Part shown: positions 1-7,919 of the stretch, one piece after another
Layout: each line of letters opens with the position of its first letter
Numbering within the stretch: position 1 is the stretch's first letter
Assembly (NCBI GenBank): GCA_963789885.1
Contig: CAWBNB010000069.1
Coordinates: 1-54,182, forward strand
Source: DATEDA01 sp963789885
GTDB lineage: Bacteria; Pseudomonadota; Gammaproteobacteria; Burkholderiales; SG8-39
Length of the DNA stretch: 54,182 bases
Direction of reading: 5' to 3'
Notes under the pieces: model-generated
The model's database searches: none
What the model was told of the DNA's origin: nothing
The model's input: the letters and a program-made list of their open reading frames with translations, nothing else
Program-made: the position numbers and the translations under genes

Positions 1-2100
1 CACTCGTCGCAGCCGCAGCGGGCCCTCGAGCTCTATTCGGAATCGCTGAGGCTGTTCGAGAGCCTGGGCGACGAGAAGGGCGCCGGCCGGTGCCGGGGCA
101 ACATCGGCCTGCTGCTCCTCGACCACGATCGCTTGCAGGAGGGCGTAGGTGAGTGCATGGCAGCGCTCGAGTTGCACGCGCGACTTCGCTACGACCGAGG
201 CATCCTGATGCACCTGGGTCAACGTCCTTCGGGCCGCGCGGCAGCTCGAGCGATGGGAAGACGGAGTTCGCCTGAGTCGCGACCGTGTAGGCGTTGCGTC
301 GCGCAGCGAGCCGTCCGGGCTCGCCGCCGCTCATGGTGACCTTGGCTGGTTCGCGTTGCAGATGGGGCGGCGCGAGGACGCCGAAGCCGCGTACCGGGAA
401 GCGGTGGCTGCGCTCGATCATGTGCAGACACCCCAAGGGTTGAAACGGCAGATCGACACCCTCGGCCCCTGAGCGCACGCGCTCGGACACGCCGCAGACC
501 TCCAGAACGACATCCCTCGCCTGCAGCAGCAGATCTCCAAGAATCTGCAGGCGCTGGATCTTCGGGCGCACGCCCCCGCCGTCAAGATCATCGCCCGGTT
601 CCGACGTGCTGCCGGGACGAATGACAACGACGCGATGTTTGAAGCGCTTGCTCAATCCGAGTGCTGGTCCGCGGTTGCCTTCGAGCGTGCGCTCTTCGAT
701 CACGCAGTCGCCACGCTCGTCGACGATCAGGCGGAGGCGCGGCAGTGGAGCTCGCTGGCGAGACGCTTCGCGCTCGCGTACTGTCGTGCGTTTATCAACC
801 GCGGACCGTTTGATGAGTTCGCGCTGTACACTGCGTGGTCGCTGGACCAGCGTGTGATGAAGGCCAGGGCCTGCGCTTTGACGGTCCGTGCGATCGACCA
901 AGCGACAGCCGACGATCGCGAGTCGGCGCACGCTTCGCTGACGGCTGCTCACTCTCTGCTTTCTCTGATTGGTGACCGCAAGGCCGCCGGGAGCTGGTTT
1001 CCCGAGGCGTTCCGCGAGCTCGCGGTGCCGCAGACGACACGCACCAGCATCCACCGCCTGATGTTCACCGCGGCGCAGGAGTCGTCTGTCGGCAGGCCGG
1101 AGGACGAGCGGCAGACGCTCGAGGCGCTCTTTGAGCTGGCGTCGCGCGAGGGCGTAACGCTGGACATTGCCGACGCGTGCACACGACTCGGCATCCACCA
1201 TGCGCAGATGCAGCGTGCGACCGAAGCGGCGGAATGGTTTGCGCTCGCCGAGCAGCGATTCAGAGCTCTCGAAGCCGTGGGCATCTCCATACGCGAGGAG
1301 ACCGGCCGCGCACACAACAAGCTGAAGATGAGCGTGCACCTGCTCGAGTTCCTCGAGCGCGAAGGGCGATACGGCGAAGCGGCCTTCGTGGGTGTCGGCG
1401 GGCTCCGCGAAAGCGACTGGTTCATCGAATCGTTCGGCCACATGGAGTACGTGCCGCGGGCGATGGACTACAAGACCCGCATGCTCCATGCGCTTGCACG
1501 GTCCTACGAGCGACTGGGCAGCTACGAGAAGTCGCTCGGCTACGCGGACCGGATGCTCGCCTGGTCGGAAGCAGACCGGCCAGAGATCGGCCATCGCGGC
1601 GGCGCATCACTCGCGTGCTGTCGCGCAACGTGCGCTGCTGAAGCTGAAGGAGGCGCAGACGTCTGCGCAGGCGGACCTCGATATCCAGCGCGAGCTCGGC
1701 GATCGAAGGGAGATTGCCGTCGCGGCCGTGCTTTGCGCAGAGGTGGCGATGGATCAGGGTGACGTGCAGCGTGCGCGCGAACTCGCGACGGAGGCGATCG
1801 AGTCCGCTGGCGACAGGCAGAACGCAGCATCGTCCAGGCGCGACGCGCAGTATGTACTCAACGCGGCTCGCCGAACACGATGGCGAAACCGCCGAAGCCA
1901 TCCGGCTGTACACCGGGATCCTCGCCGAGGAAGAGGCCGCGCCGGGACCCGGTTGGATCGCGACCGCAAGTGTCCTGGCCGAGCGGCTCGTCGGTGCGGA
2001 CCGCGTGGATGAAGCCATTGCTATCGCCGAGCGAGCGTGGAGGGCATCGCAGGAGGCCCAGTCGCACGCTCTTCGGCTGCTAATCCAGGATCGTGCAAGG
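1..2100 (+). pseudogene. Decayed TPR-repeat protein, several frame breaks, 5' end outside window
   Basis: Tetratricopeptide-like helical sequence can be followed across three reading frames. Frame 1 carries a TPR-like unit (ALELYSESLRLFESLGDEKG) up to about 230. After a frame change, a segment containing GRREDAEAAYREAVAAL runs to an in-frame TGA at 470-472. The same frame then continues through 635-1590, and two further shifts near 1590 and 1860 lead to a last TPR-like unit (GETAEAIRLYTGILAEE). Proteins of this kind are usually the repeat part of large regulators or scaffold proteins. No catalytic or DNA-binding domain is visible in the window. The number of lesions argues for a dead gene, although indel errors could explain some of them. 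The 3' boundary is vague, since homology-like sequence fades near 2100 before the recombinase. Confidence 0.6.
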
Positions 2101-2194
2101 CAGAGGAGGTGCCGCTTGCCATCCCTCAGCGGCTCATCGGCCGAACTCGCAACACTTCAAGCGTTGTGTGGCGAGAAACCCCACCTCGGCGCGC

Positions 2195-2764
2195 TCATGT
2201 TAGTGCGCGACGAACATGATGTCGAACGCGCGGCTCTCGTCCAACCGGAAGACCGCCGAAAGCACCTCGACGACCATGCCCGAGATACTCCTGGATCAAC
2301 CTGAGATCGCAGCCCTTGTTCGCGAGGTAATAGCCCGTCGCGTGCCTGAGCCGGTGCGTGTAAACGTTCATCGGTAACCCCGCCCGCTTCCCCGCCTCCG
2401 ACACGACCCGCCAGAAGCCGTTCCTCGTCAGCTTCGCGCCCCGCTCGGAAGAGAAGAGGTAATCGGCCCCGCGGAGCTCGCGACCCCGAAACACCCGCTC
2501 GACCGCCCGGATCTCATCCTGCTTCATCGGGTGCACGCTCGACTTCGAGCCCTTCCTTCGCCGGCAGTAGATCGTCCCGGCGCGGAGATCGACGTCCCCG
2601 ACGCGCAGCTCGACGAGCTCGGAGGCCCGGAAACCGTGCCTGTACGCGAGGAGGATCATCGCGTAGTTCCGCGCCGCGTGGCGCTTACTCTGCTTTGCCG
2701 CGCGGAGGAGGGCGCGCACCTCGCTCTTCGTGAGGTAGTCTCGCAAGCGTCCGTTCGTTGCCAT
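2195..2764 (-). pseudogene. FimB-like tyrosine recombinase, C-terminal tyrosine lost
   Basis: The product is a compact site-specific recombinase without an N-terminal core-binding domain, the size of the FimB/FimE inversion recombinases (about 190 residues). Visible catalytic parts are the first arginine in GFRASELVEL (about residue 46), a beta-strand lysine region (RRRKGSK), the HRLRH box (about residue 137) and LIQEYLGH (about residue 158). After LGH, family members continue with a short segment ending in the nucleophilic tyrosine (HTVxYT type). Here the frame runs instead into unrelated sequence that overlaps a ClpS-like scrap in another frame. Without the tyrosine it should not be able to cleave DNA. 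ATG start at 2764. Decay by recombination is the likely reading. Confidence 0.75.
2200..2277 (-). pseudogene. ClpS-like 25-residue fragment at the recombinase junction
   Basis: In a different frame from the overlapping recombinase, the minus strand encodes MVVEVLSAVFRLDESRAF followed by DIMFVAH and TAA. This resembles the central helix region of ClpS adaptors, where a (T/P)MEFVVEVL segment is followed by an acidic or basic linker and a (T/R)IMLHVH segment. ClpS delivers N-degron substrates to ClpAP. The conserved upstream part of ClpS is missing, because the frame meets a TGA about 30 bases earlier inside recombinase sequence. The fragment looks like the tail of a clpS-like gene cut by a rearrangement. 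It is short, so chance resemblance is possible. Confidence 0.35.
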
Positions 2765-2890
2765 GGCGACAACGTACCGGACGAGCTCGCTTCTTCAACC
2801 CCCGCGGCGGCCGAAGGGAGGGCGTGACGCCCTGACGGGGCTTTGGAAGGGCGCTTCCGGGGCTGCCGTCACAACCTCTTTTTTGTGGCG

Positions 2891-2959
2891 GCGCTCACCG
2901 CCTCATAGGGAGAACTCGCATCACTCCGGGCGTAACGGTGCGAGTCGGTAGGTGAGCGC
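2891..2959. repeat. Nested inverted repeat upstream of the recombinase remnant
   Basis: GCGCTCACC at 2891-2899 pairs with GGTGAGCGC at 2951-2959. Inside it, ACTCGCA at 2914-2920 pairs with TGCGAGT at 2939-2945. The two stems are separated by 14 bases on the left and 5 on the right. It lies about 130 bp behind the start codon of the recombinase, in a non-coding stretch. It could be a recombination site, a structured RNA or a protein-binding dyad. Nothing in the sequence decides between these. Confidence 0.5.
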
Positions 2960-2971
2960 TCGCAGAAGCGC

Positions 2972-3008
2972 AAAGCCGAGTGGCATACATGAGAGTGCTC
3001 GGCTTTCA
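2972..3008 (+). terminator. Hairpin with a 9-bp stem, terminator-like
   Basis: AAAGCCGAG at 2972-2980 pairs perfectly with CTCGGCTTT at 2998-3006. The loop is 17 bases. The right arm ends in three T but no longer T-tract follows, so termination would be weak. It lies just after the nested inverted repeat and before the DUF6236-like gene. The remaining bases between 2765 and 3163 show no coding pattern. Confidence 0.4.
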
Positions 3009-3163
3009 GTTGGCCCGTCGCTTCAGGGTCAGCCCTGCTGTAGTAGTGACTACGCGGGGGGAGGAGGCGCCGTGGTGACTGTTGGCTGATGCCCCGGAAA
3101 ACGTTTGCTGCCCCGAATCAGTAGCGGCTAGGATCGAGGGCGGATCGGTGCCCTGCGAGGGAT

Positions 3164-4087
3164 GTGCGTCCGCCCAATCACTCTCTTGTCTTTCGACTCG
3201 AAGAGGTCAATGTGGGTGATATCAAGCGAAAAATCATAGTCTGCCCAGAGATTGTTTCCAGCCGTGGAAGACGTAGAAGAAGCAGAGCGCTTGACCCGAT
3301 TACGGATCCATCGCTCGTTCGGCGTCTAATGCTCTATTGGGATCAAATCGTATATCTCGATCACAACCACAACCTGATTTGCTCGGCCGACGACAACTTT
3401 TTGCGCGGTGAAGGTGTCCTCGACGTCCTGACCTTCACATTTAATGTCAAGAAGATGGAGCGGTACAACCCCATTGCTGCACGAGTCATCTATGAGACGA
3501 CACTATCCGACGCGTTTCGCTTCGCCTCGGAACGATACAAAGCGGTTTGGTCCTATCTTCAACCCTCATGGAAACCAGACACGTCGGTCCTGGACTCGGT
3601 TCCTGTTGTTGAACTCAAGTTATACAACCTGCTTCCTGTGCCGAATGAAGGTACTCCGTTCGACGACATTCTTGAATTCAAACGCCGGCGTGTCGATGAG
3701 TTGCGAGCGCTACGCATCGCCTTAGACGACCTAATTCAAGGAGTCAGGCAGGCATCGGAACCGATTCGAGGTCTAGACAAAGCAACCATGACGGTCAGCG
3801 GATGTCTCGAAGACCTACGTCGCGTGGCAAATGAGGGACTGGCGACGCGGCTGCTGAACACTCTCAAGGTTACGGTCAATCTGCCAGCGCTCGCTGGAGG
3901 CGCAGTCGGCGGTGCCGTACTGGCGTCGGAAGTGTTTCAACTTCCAATTGGCCTTGGTGCCGCTGCGGGGGCCATGGTTGCCGCGATAAGTGCGGAACTC
4001 AAGCCTGGGAACCGCCGCAAGGCGTTGCCAATCGAGACTCTGGCGTATCAATATGCAGTTGACGCCGAAAGGGAGCTCACAAGATAG
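3164..4087 (+). CDS. DUF6236-like protein of unknown function, low GC
   Basis: The protein has 307 residues, with a GTG start at 3164; another possible GTG start is near 3211. I see no enzyme motif. The segment FDDILEFKRRRVDELRALR (about residues 166-184) is the type of charged helix typical of DUF6236 proteins, which are unassigned and occur mostly in accessory regions. A short alanine/glycine-rich hydrophobic stretch (about 240-280) could be a membrane hairpin. Codon use is clearly less GC-rich than that of the neighbours, and many codons end in A or T, which suggests recent transfer. There is no partner gene on the same strand within 1 kb. It may belong to a mobile defence or stress module, but that is a guess from context. 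Confidence 0.6.
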   Translation: MRPPNHSLVFRLEEVNVGDIKRKIIVCPEIVSSRGRRRRSRALDPITDPSLVRRLMLYWDQIVYLDHNHNLICSADDNFLRGEGVLDVLTFTFNVKKMERYNPIAARVIYETTLSDAFRFASERYKAVWSYLQPSWKPDTSVLDSVPVVELKLYNLLPVPNEGTPFDDILEFKRRRVDELRALRIALDDLIQGVRQASEPIRGLDKATMTVSGCLEDLRRVANEGLATRLLNTLKVTVNLPALAGGAVGGAVLASEVFQLPIGLGAAAGAMVAAISAELKPGNRRKALPIETLAYQYAVDAERELTR

Positions 4088-4250
4088 CCACGTGCGTCTT
4101 CGAGAGATCGGTCTTCATCGCCTGAACGTACTTGAACGTCGGCGAGAGCAGCGACTGGTGGCCCCTTGGAAGCTGCGGTTTGGTCATGGTTCCGGTGAGA
4201 CGCCTGGGTCGCGGTAACACTATTCCGGCGGTCGCGCCGCGCCGACGACG

Positions 4251-5009
4251 CTAAAGCATCGCGCAGAGCATCTGCCGGCCCACTTCCAGGGGCGGGAGCA
4301 GCTCCTTGGTCATCTGCTTCGGCGTCATGCGATCAGAGCGGACGCTGAGCGACATCGCTGCGACCGTCGTTCCCGATCCGTCCTGCACCGGTACGGCGAT
4401 TGAGCGTAGCCCGATCTCGTACTCCTCGTCGCTCAGCGAGAACCCGTCCGTCCGCGCCTTCCTGATCTCCTCGAGCAGCTGCCGACGACTGCTCTTGGTC
4501 TTCACGGTGAACTTCATCGGCTGTATGCCGTCGAGAAACTGCTCCACCTCGGCGTCGGACTTCCCGGCAAGCACCACCCGCCCAGTCGACGTGCAGTAGG
4601 CCGGCAGGCGGGTTCCGACGACGATCGCGAGCGAGACGATGCGGCGGCTCGCCGACCGCGCGAGAAAGACGCTCTCCGTCCCGTCGAGGATCGCCAGCGA
4701 CGCCACTTCCTCGGTCTTGTCGCCGATCATCTGCAGGATCGGCTGCGCGAGCTTGGGCAGCGGCGCCGCCGCGAGGTGCTCGTGACCGAGGCGCAGCACC
4801 CGCGGCGTGAGCCAGAAGAACTTCCCGTCGGACTCGGCGTAGCCCAGCTTCACCAGCGTCAGCAGGTGCCGGCGCGCCGCCGCGCGCGTGAGCGAGGCGG
4901 CCCGCGCCACGTCGCTCAAGGTGAGCTTCGAATGCTTGGCGTCGAACGCCTCGATGACCGCCAGCCCCTTCTCCAGCGCGGCGACGTAGTCGCGCTCTTT
5001 TACCTGCAT
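4251..5009 (-). CDS. IclR-family transcriptional regulator of the dioxygenase operon
   Basis: The protein has 252 residues, the usual IclR length. An N-terminal winged helix-turn-helix (about residues 9-65, with LTLSDVARAASLTRAAARRH) precedes a GAF-like effector domain (about 75-250, with ARSASRRIVSLA, GTRLPAYCTSTGRVVLA and SLSDEEYEIGLRSIAVPV). It is most like the PcaR/PobR/TphR branch that senses aromatic acids. Longer upstream frames exist, but the ATG at 5009 is preceded by AGGAG at a good distance. It is transcribed divergently from the tctC/oxygenase operon, the classic layout for a local activator or repressor of aromatic catabolism. Two similar dyads in the shared promoter are candidate operators. 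The ligand is not readable from sequence; the oxygenase substrate or its product is the natural guess. Confidence 0.92.
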   Translation of the reverse strand: MQVKERDYVAALEKGLAVIEAFDAKHSKLTLSDVARAASLTRAAARRHLLTLVKLGYAESDGKFFWLTPRVLRLGHEHLAAAPLPKLAQPILQMIGDKTEEVASLAILDGTESVFLARSASRRIVSLAIVVGTRLPAYCTSTGRVVLAGKSDAEVEQFLDGIQPMKFTVKTKSSRRQLLEEIRKARTDGFSLSDEEYEIGLRSIAVPVQDGSGTTVAAMSLSVRSDRMTPKQMTKELLPPLEVGRQMLCAML

Positions 5010-5027
5010 GTCCGTCTCCTGCCTGTG

Positions 5028-5120
5028 TGTGCGCAGAGCGTACAACAACCTCGATTTCGTTGACAGGCCCGCTCGCCGATACCGAGAATGAGCGCAGATC
5101 GGATGTGCGCATAGCGCACT
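5028..5120. promoter_or_regulatory. Two similar dyads, likely IclR operators, in the divergent promoter
   Basis: TGTGCGCAGAGCGTACA (5028-5044) and TGTGCGCATAGCGCACT (5104-5120) agree at 14 of 17 positions. The second is an inverted repeat (GTGCGC-ATA-GCGCAC). They sit 76 bp apart in the 174-bp gap between the divergent iclR-type and tctC starts. A TTGACA hexamer at 5059-5064 lies between them. Spacing and symmetry suit binding of one regulator at two sites. Confidence 0.55.
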
Positions 5121-5183
5121 CCCAAGACCGGGAACGAACGCCGGGCCGCGATCCGGCGTCACCCTCCACCACCAGGAGCAGAG

Positions 5184-6161
5184 ATGAAATCTCGATTGCT
5201 AGCACTTGCGCTCTCCGCCGCTGCGGGACTTGTCGCGCAAGGCGCGCACGCCCAAGCGCCCGCCGGCTTTCCAGCCAAGGTCGTCCGGATCATCGTGCCG
5301 TTCCCAGCCGGGGGCACCGCCGACTCGATCCCGCGGATCGTCGCGGAGAAGCTGAACGCCAAGTGGGGCCAGCCGGTCATCGTCGAGAACCGTCCCGGGG
5401 CCGGGGGCAACATCGGCGCCGAGCTGGTCGCGCGGGCCGAACCGGACGGCTACACGCTGCTCGCGAGCCCGCCCGGCCCGCTCACGATCAACCAGTCGCT
5501 CTACAAGAACCTCAGCTACGACCCGACGAAGTTCGCGCCGATCTCGCTCGTCGCGACGATGCCGAACGTGCTCGCGGTGCGGCCCACGCTCGGCGTCAGC
5601 TCGGTGCAGGAGCTGATCGCGCTGGCGAAGAAGACCCCCGGCAAGCTGACCTACGCCTCGCAGGGCAACGGCACGACCTCCCACCTGACGGCGAACATGT
5701 TCGAGTCGATGACCGACACACAACTCGTCCACGTGCCGTACAAGGGCACCGCGCCGGCGCTCACCGATCTCATGGGCGGGCAGGTGGACCTGATGTTCGA
5801 CAACATCACGTCGTCGCTCGCGCCCTACAAGTCGGGCCGGATCAAGATCCTCGGCGTCGCGGCTAGCGCGCGCATCCCGGACCTGCCGGACGTGCCGACG
5901 CTCGCCGAGGCGGGCGTCAAGGGCTTCCAGGCCGGGAGCTGGGTGGGCGTCGTCGCCCCCGCCAACACGCCCGCCCCGATCGTCGCCGCGATCAGCCAGG
6001 CGATCGCCGAGGCGGTGAAGACCGCCGACGTGCAGAAGAAGTTTTCCGACATCGCCGCGCAACCGGTCGGCAACACGCCGGCGGAGATGGCGGCCTACCT
6101 CGCCGCGGAGTCCGCCAAGTGGCGGCGGGTCATCCGATCCGCGAACGTGACCGTCGACTGA
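5184..6161 (+). CDS. Bug/TctC-family periplasmic solute-binding protein
   Basis: The protein has 325 residues. A Sec signal peptide (MKSRLLALALSAAAGLVAQG, cleavage after AHA near residue 24) is followed by the typical Bug N-terminal strand (KVVRIIVPFPAGG), the GQPVIVENRPGAGGN segment and the YKGTAPALTDLMGGQVDLM segment. Bug proteins bind small carboxylates in the periplasm for tripartite tricarboxylate transporters, and many lack a linked membrane pair. No tctA or tctB lies in the window. Its place as first gene of the oxygenase operon matches tphC in terephthalate operons, so I infer that it captures the aromatic acid substrate. A good AGGAG lies just before the ATG. The next gene starts 26 bp downstream. 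Confidence 0.9.
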   Translation: MKSRLLALALSAAAGLVAQGAHAQAPAGFPAKVVRIIVPFPAGGTADSIPRIVAEKLNAKWGQPVIVENRPGAGGNIGAELVARAEPDGYTLLASPPGPLTINQSLYKNLSYDPTKFAPISLVATMPNVLAVRPTLGVSSVQELIALAKKTPGKLTYASQGNGTTSHLTANMFESMTDTQLVHVPYKGTAPALTDLMGGQVDLMFDNITSSLAPYKSGRIKILGVAASARIPDLPDVPTLAEAGVKGFQAGSWVGVVAPANTPAPIVAAISQAIAEAVKTADVQKKFSDIAAQPVGNTPAEMAAYLAAESAKWRRVIRSANVTVD

Positions 6162-6187
6162 CGACGCTACCTAGGGGAGCACACGAC

Positions 6188-7435
6188 ATGAGCGAAACGA
6201 TGGTGCGGCCGACGGCGCGCGAGTGGACCGCCGGACTTACGCGGATCCCCTTCTGGGTCTACAGCGATCAGGACGTCTACCGCGCGGAGCAGCAGCGGAT
6301 CTACCGCGGCCCGGTATGGAACTACCTCTGCCTCGAGGCCGACCTCCTGAAACCCGGCGACTACGTGTCCACGTTCGCGGGCGAAATGCCGGTCGTCGTG
6401 GCGCGCGACTTCGACGGCGAGATCTACGCCTTCGAGAACCGCTGCGTCCACCGCGGGGCGCTGCTCTGCCTCGAGAACTCGGGCAGCAACGCGAAGGGCT
6501 TCACCTGCGTCTACCACGCGTGGGCCTACGACCTCCAGGGGAACCTGAAGGGCGTGGCGTTCGAAGAGGGCGTGCAGGGCAAGGGCGGGATGTCGAAGTC
6601 GTTCTGCCGCGCGGAGCACTCGCCGCGGAAGCTGCGCATCGAGATGCTGTGCGGACTCGTGTTCGGCAGCCTGAGCGACGACGTGCCGCCGCTCGAGGAG
6701 TACATCGGCGAGGCGGTGCTGGCGCGCATCCAGCGCGTCCTGCGCAAGCCGATCGCGGTGCTCGGACGCTTCACCCAGGCGCTGCCGAACAACTGGAAGC
6801 TCTACTACGAGAACGTCAAGGATTCCTATCACGCGAGCCTGCTCCACCTCTTCCTCACCACGTTCGAGATCAACCGTCTGACGCAACGCGGCGGGCTGAT
6901 CGTGTCGCCCGACGGCGGCAACCACGTCAGCTACTCGATCATCGACCAGACCGCGCCCGCGGGCAGCGAGTACAAGGACCAGGGACTGCGCGTCGACAAC
7001 GCGGAGTACCGCCTGAAGGACCCGAGCTTCCTCGACGGGGTCGACGAGGTCGGCGACGGCATCACGCTGCAGATCCTGTCAGTCTTCCCGGGCTTCGTCC
7101 TCGGCCAGATCCACAACAGCATCGTGGTGCGGCAGGTGGTGCCGAAGGGCGTGAGCCTCACCCACCTCAACTGGACCTACATCGGCTTCACCGACGACAC
7201 GCCCGAGATGCGGCGCCGGCGGATCCGCCAGTCGAACCTGGTGGGCCCGGCCGGGCTGGTCTCGATGGAGGACGGCGCAGTCGGCGGCTTCGTCCAGCGG
7301 GGCGTCGCGGCGGCGGAGGACGAGAGCGCGATCGTCGAGATGGGCGGCGAAGGCACCGCCTCGACGGACACGCGCGCGACCGAGGCCTCGGTGCGCGGGT
7401 TCTGGAAGGCGTATCGCCGGCACATGGAGCTGTGA
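6188..7435 (+). CDS. Ring-hydroxylating oxygenase alpha subunit (anthranilate/salicylate-like)
   Basis: The protein has 415 residues. The Rieske [2Fe-2S] centre is complete: Cys86-x-His88 and Cys107-x2-His110. The mononuclear iron site is visible as Asp212, His215 and His220 in NVKDSYHASLLH. The large subunit binds the aromatic ring and inserts O2. From recall, stretches such as LPNNWKLYYENVKDSYHASL and SMEDGAVGGFVQRG are closest to anthranilate 1,2-dioxygenase (AndAc type) and to salicylate or terephthalate oxygenases. The substrate is therefore probably an aromatic carboxylate, not a plain hydrocarbon. The start is the ATG at 6188 after AGGGGAG; a longer in-frame start at 6119 lies inside tctC. 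The beta-subunit ATG follows the stop with one base between. Confidence 0.93.
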   Translation: MSETMVRPTAREWTAGLTRIPFWVYSDQDVYRAEQQRIYRGPVWNYLCLEADLLKPGDYVSTFAGEMPVVVARDFDGEIYAFENRCVHRGALLCLENSGSNAKGFTCVYHAWAYDLQGNLKGVAFEEGVQGKGGMSKSFCRAEHSPRKLRIEMLCGLVFGSLSDDVPPLEEYIGEAVLARIQRVLRKPIAVLGRFTQALPNNWKLYYENVKDSYHASLLHLFLTTFEINRLTQRGGLIVSPDGGNHVSYSIIDQTAPAGSEYKDQGLRVDNAEYRLKDPSFLDGVDEVGDGITLQILSVFPGFVLGQIHNSIVVRQVVPKGVSLTHLNWTYIGFTDDTPEMRRRRIRQSNLVGPAGLVSMEDGAVGGFVQRGVAAAEDESAIVEMGGEGTASTDTRATEASVRGFWKAYRRHMEL

Positions 7436-7436
7436 C

Positions 7437-7913
7437 ATGACCGACACCGACCTGCTGTTCAAGATCAGCCTGCTGAACGCGTCCTATGCGCGCTGCGTGG
7501 ACGACGACCAGCTCGAGGCCTGGCCGGAGTTCTTCACCGATCCCTGCCTCTACGTCGTCACGACCGACGAGAACCACCGCCGCGGCTACGAGGCGGGCGT
7601 GATCTACTGCGATACGCGCGGCATGCTGCACGACCGGGTGTCCGGATTGCGCGAGGCGAACATCTACGAGCGGCAGCGCTACCGCCATCTCGTGTCGATG
7701 CCGACGCTGCTCGGCGCCGCCGACGGCACGGCCAAGGCCGACACGCCGTTCGCGGTCTTCCGGATCATGCGCGACGGGCGGACCGATCTCTTCGCCACCG
7801 GGCACTACCTTGACTTGGTCAAGGTGCAGCCGGACGGGAGCCTCCGGCTCAGCGAACGGATCGTCGTCTGTGACAGCTCGGTTGTCGACACGCTGCTCGC
7901 GATCCCGCTCTAG
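7437..7913 (+). CDS. Ring-hydroxylating oxygenase beta subunit
   Basis: The protein has 158 residues, the normal length for the small subunit of Rieske oxygenases (SnoaL-like cone fold). Family marks are the N-terminal helix with LNASYARCVDDDQLEAWPEFF, the YEAGVIYCDTRGMLHDRV segment and the RYRHLVSMP strand. The beta subunit is structural, forming an alpha3beta3 hexamer with the preceding protein. It starts one base after the alpha stop codon, so the two are surely co-translated. The reductase gene begins six bases after its own stop. Confidence 0.92.
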   Translation: MTDTDLLFKISLLNASYARCVDDDQLEAWPEFFTDPCLYVVTTDENHRRGYEAGVIYCDTRGMLHDRVSGLREANIYERQRYRHLVSMPTLLGAADGTAKADTPFAVFRIMRDGRTDLFATGHYLDLVKVQPDGSLRLSERIVVCDSSVVDTLLAIPL

Positions 7914-7919
7914 AGCGCG

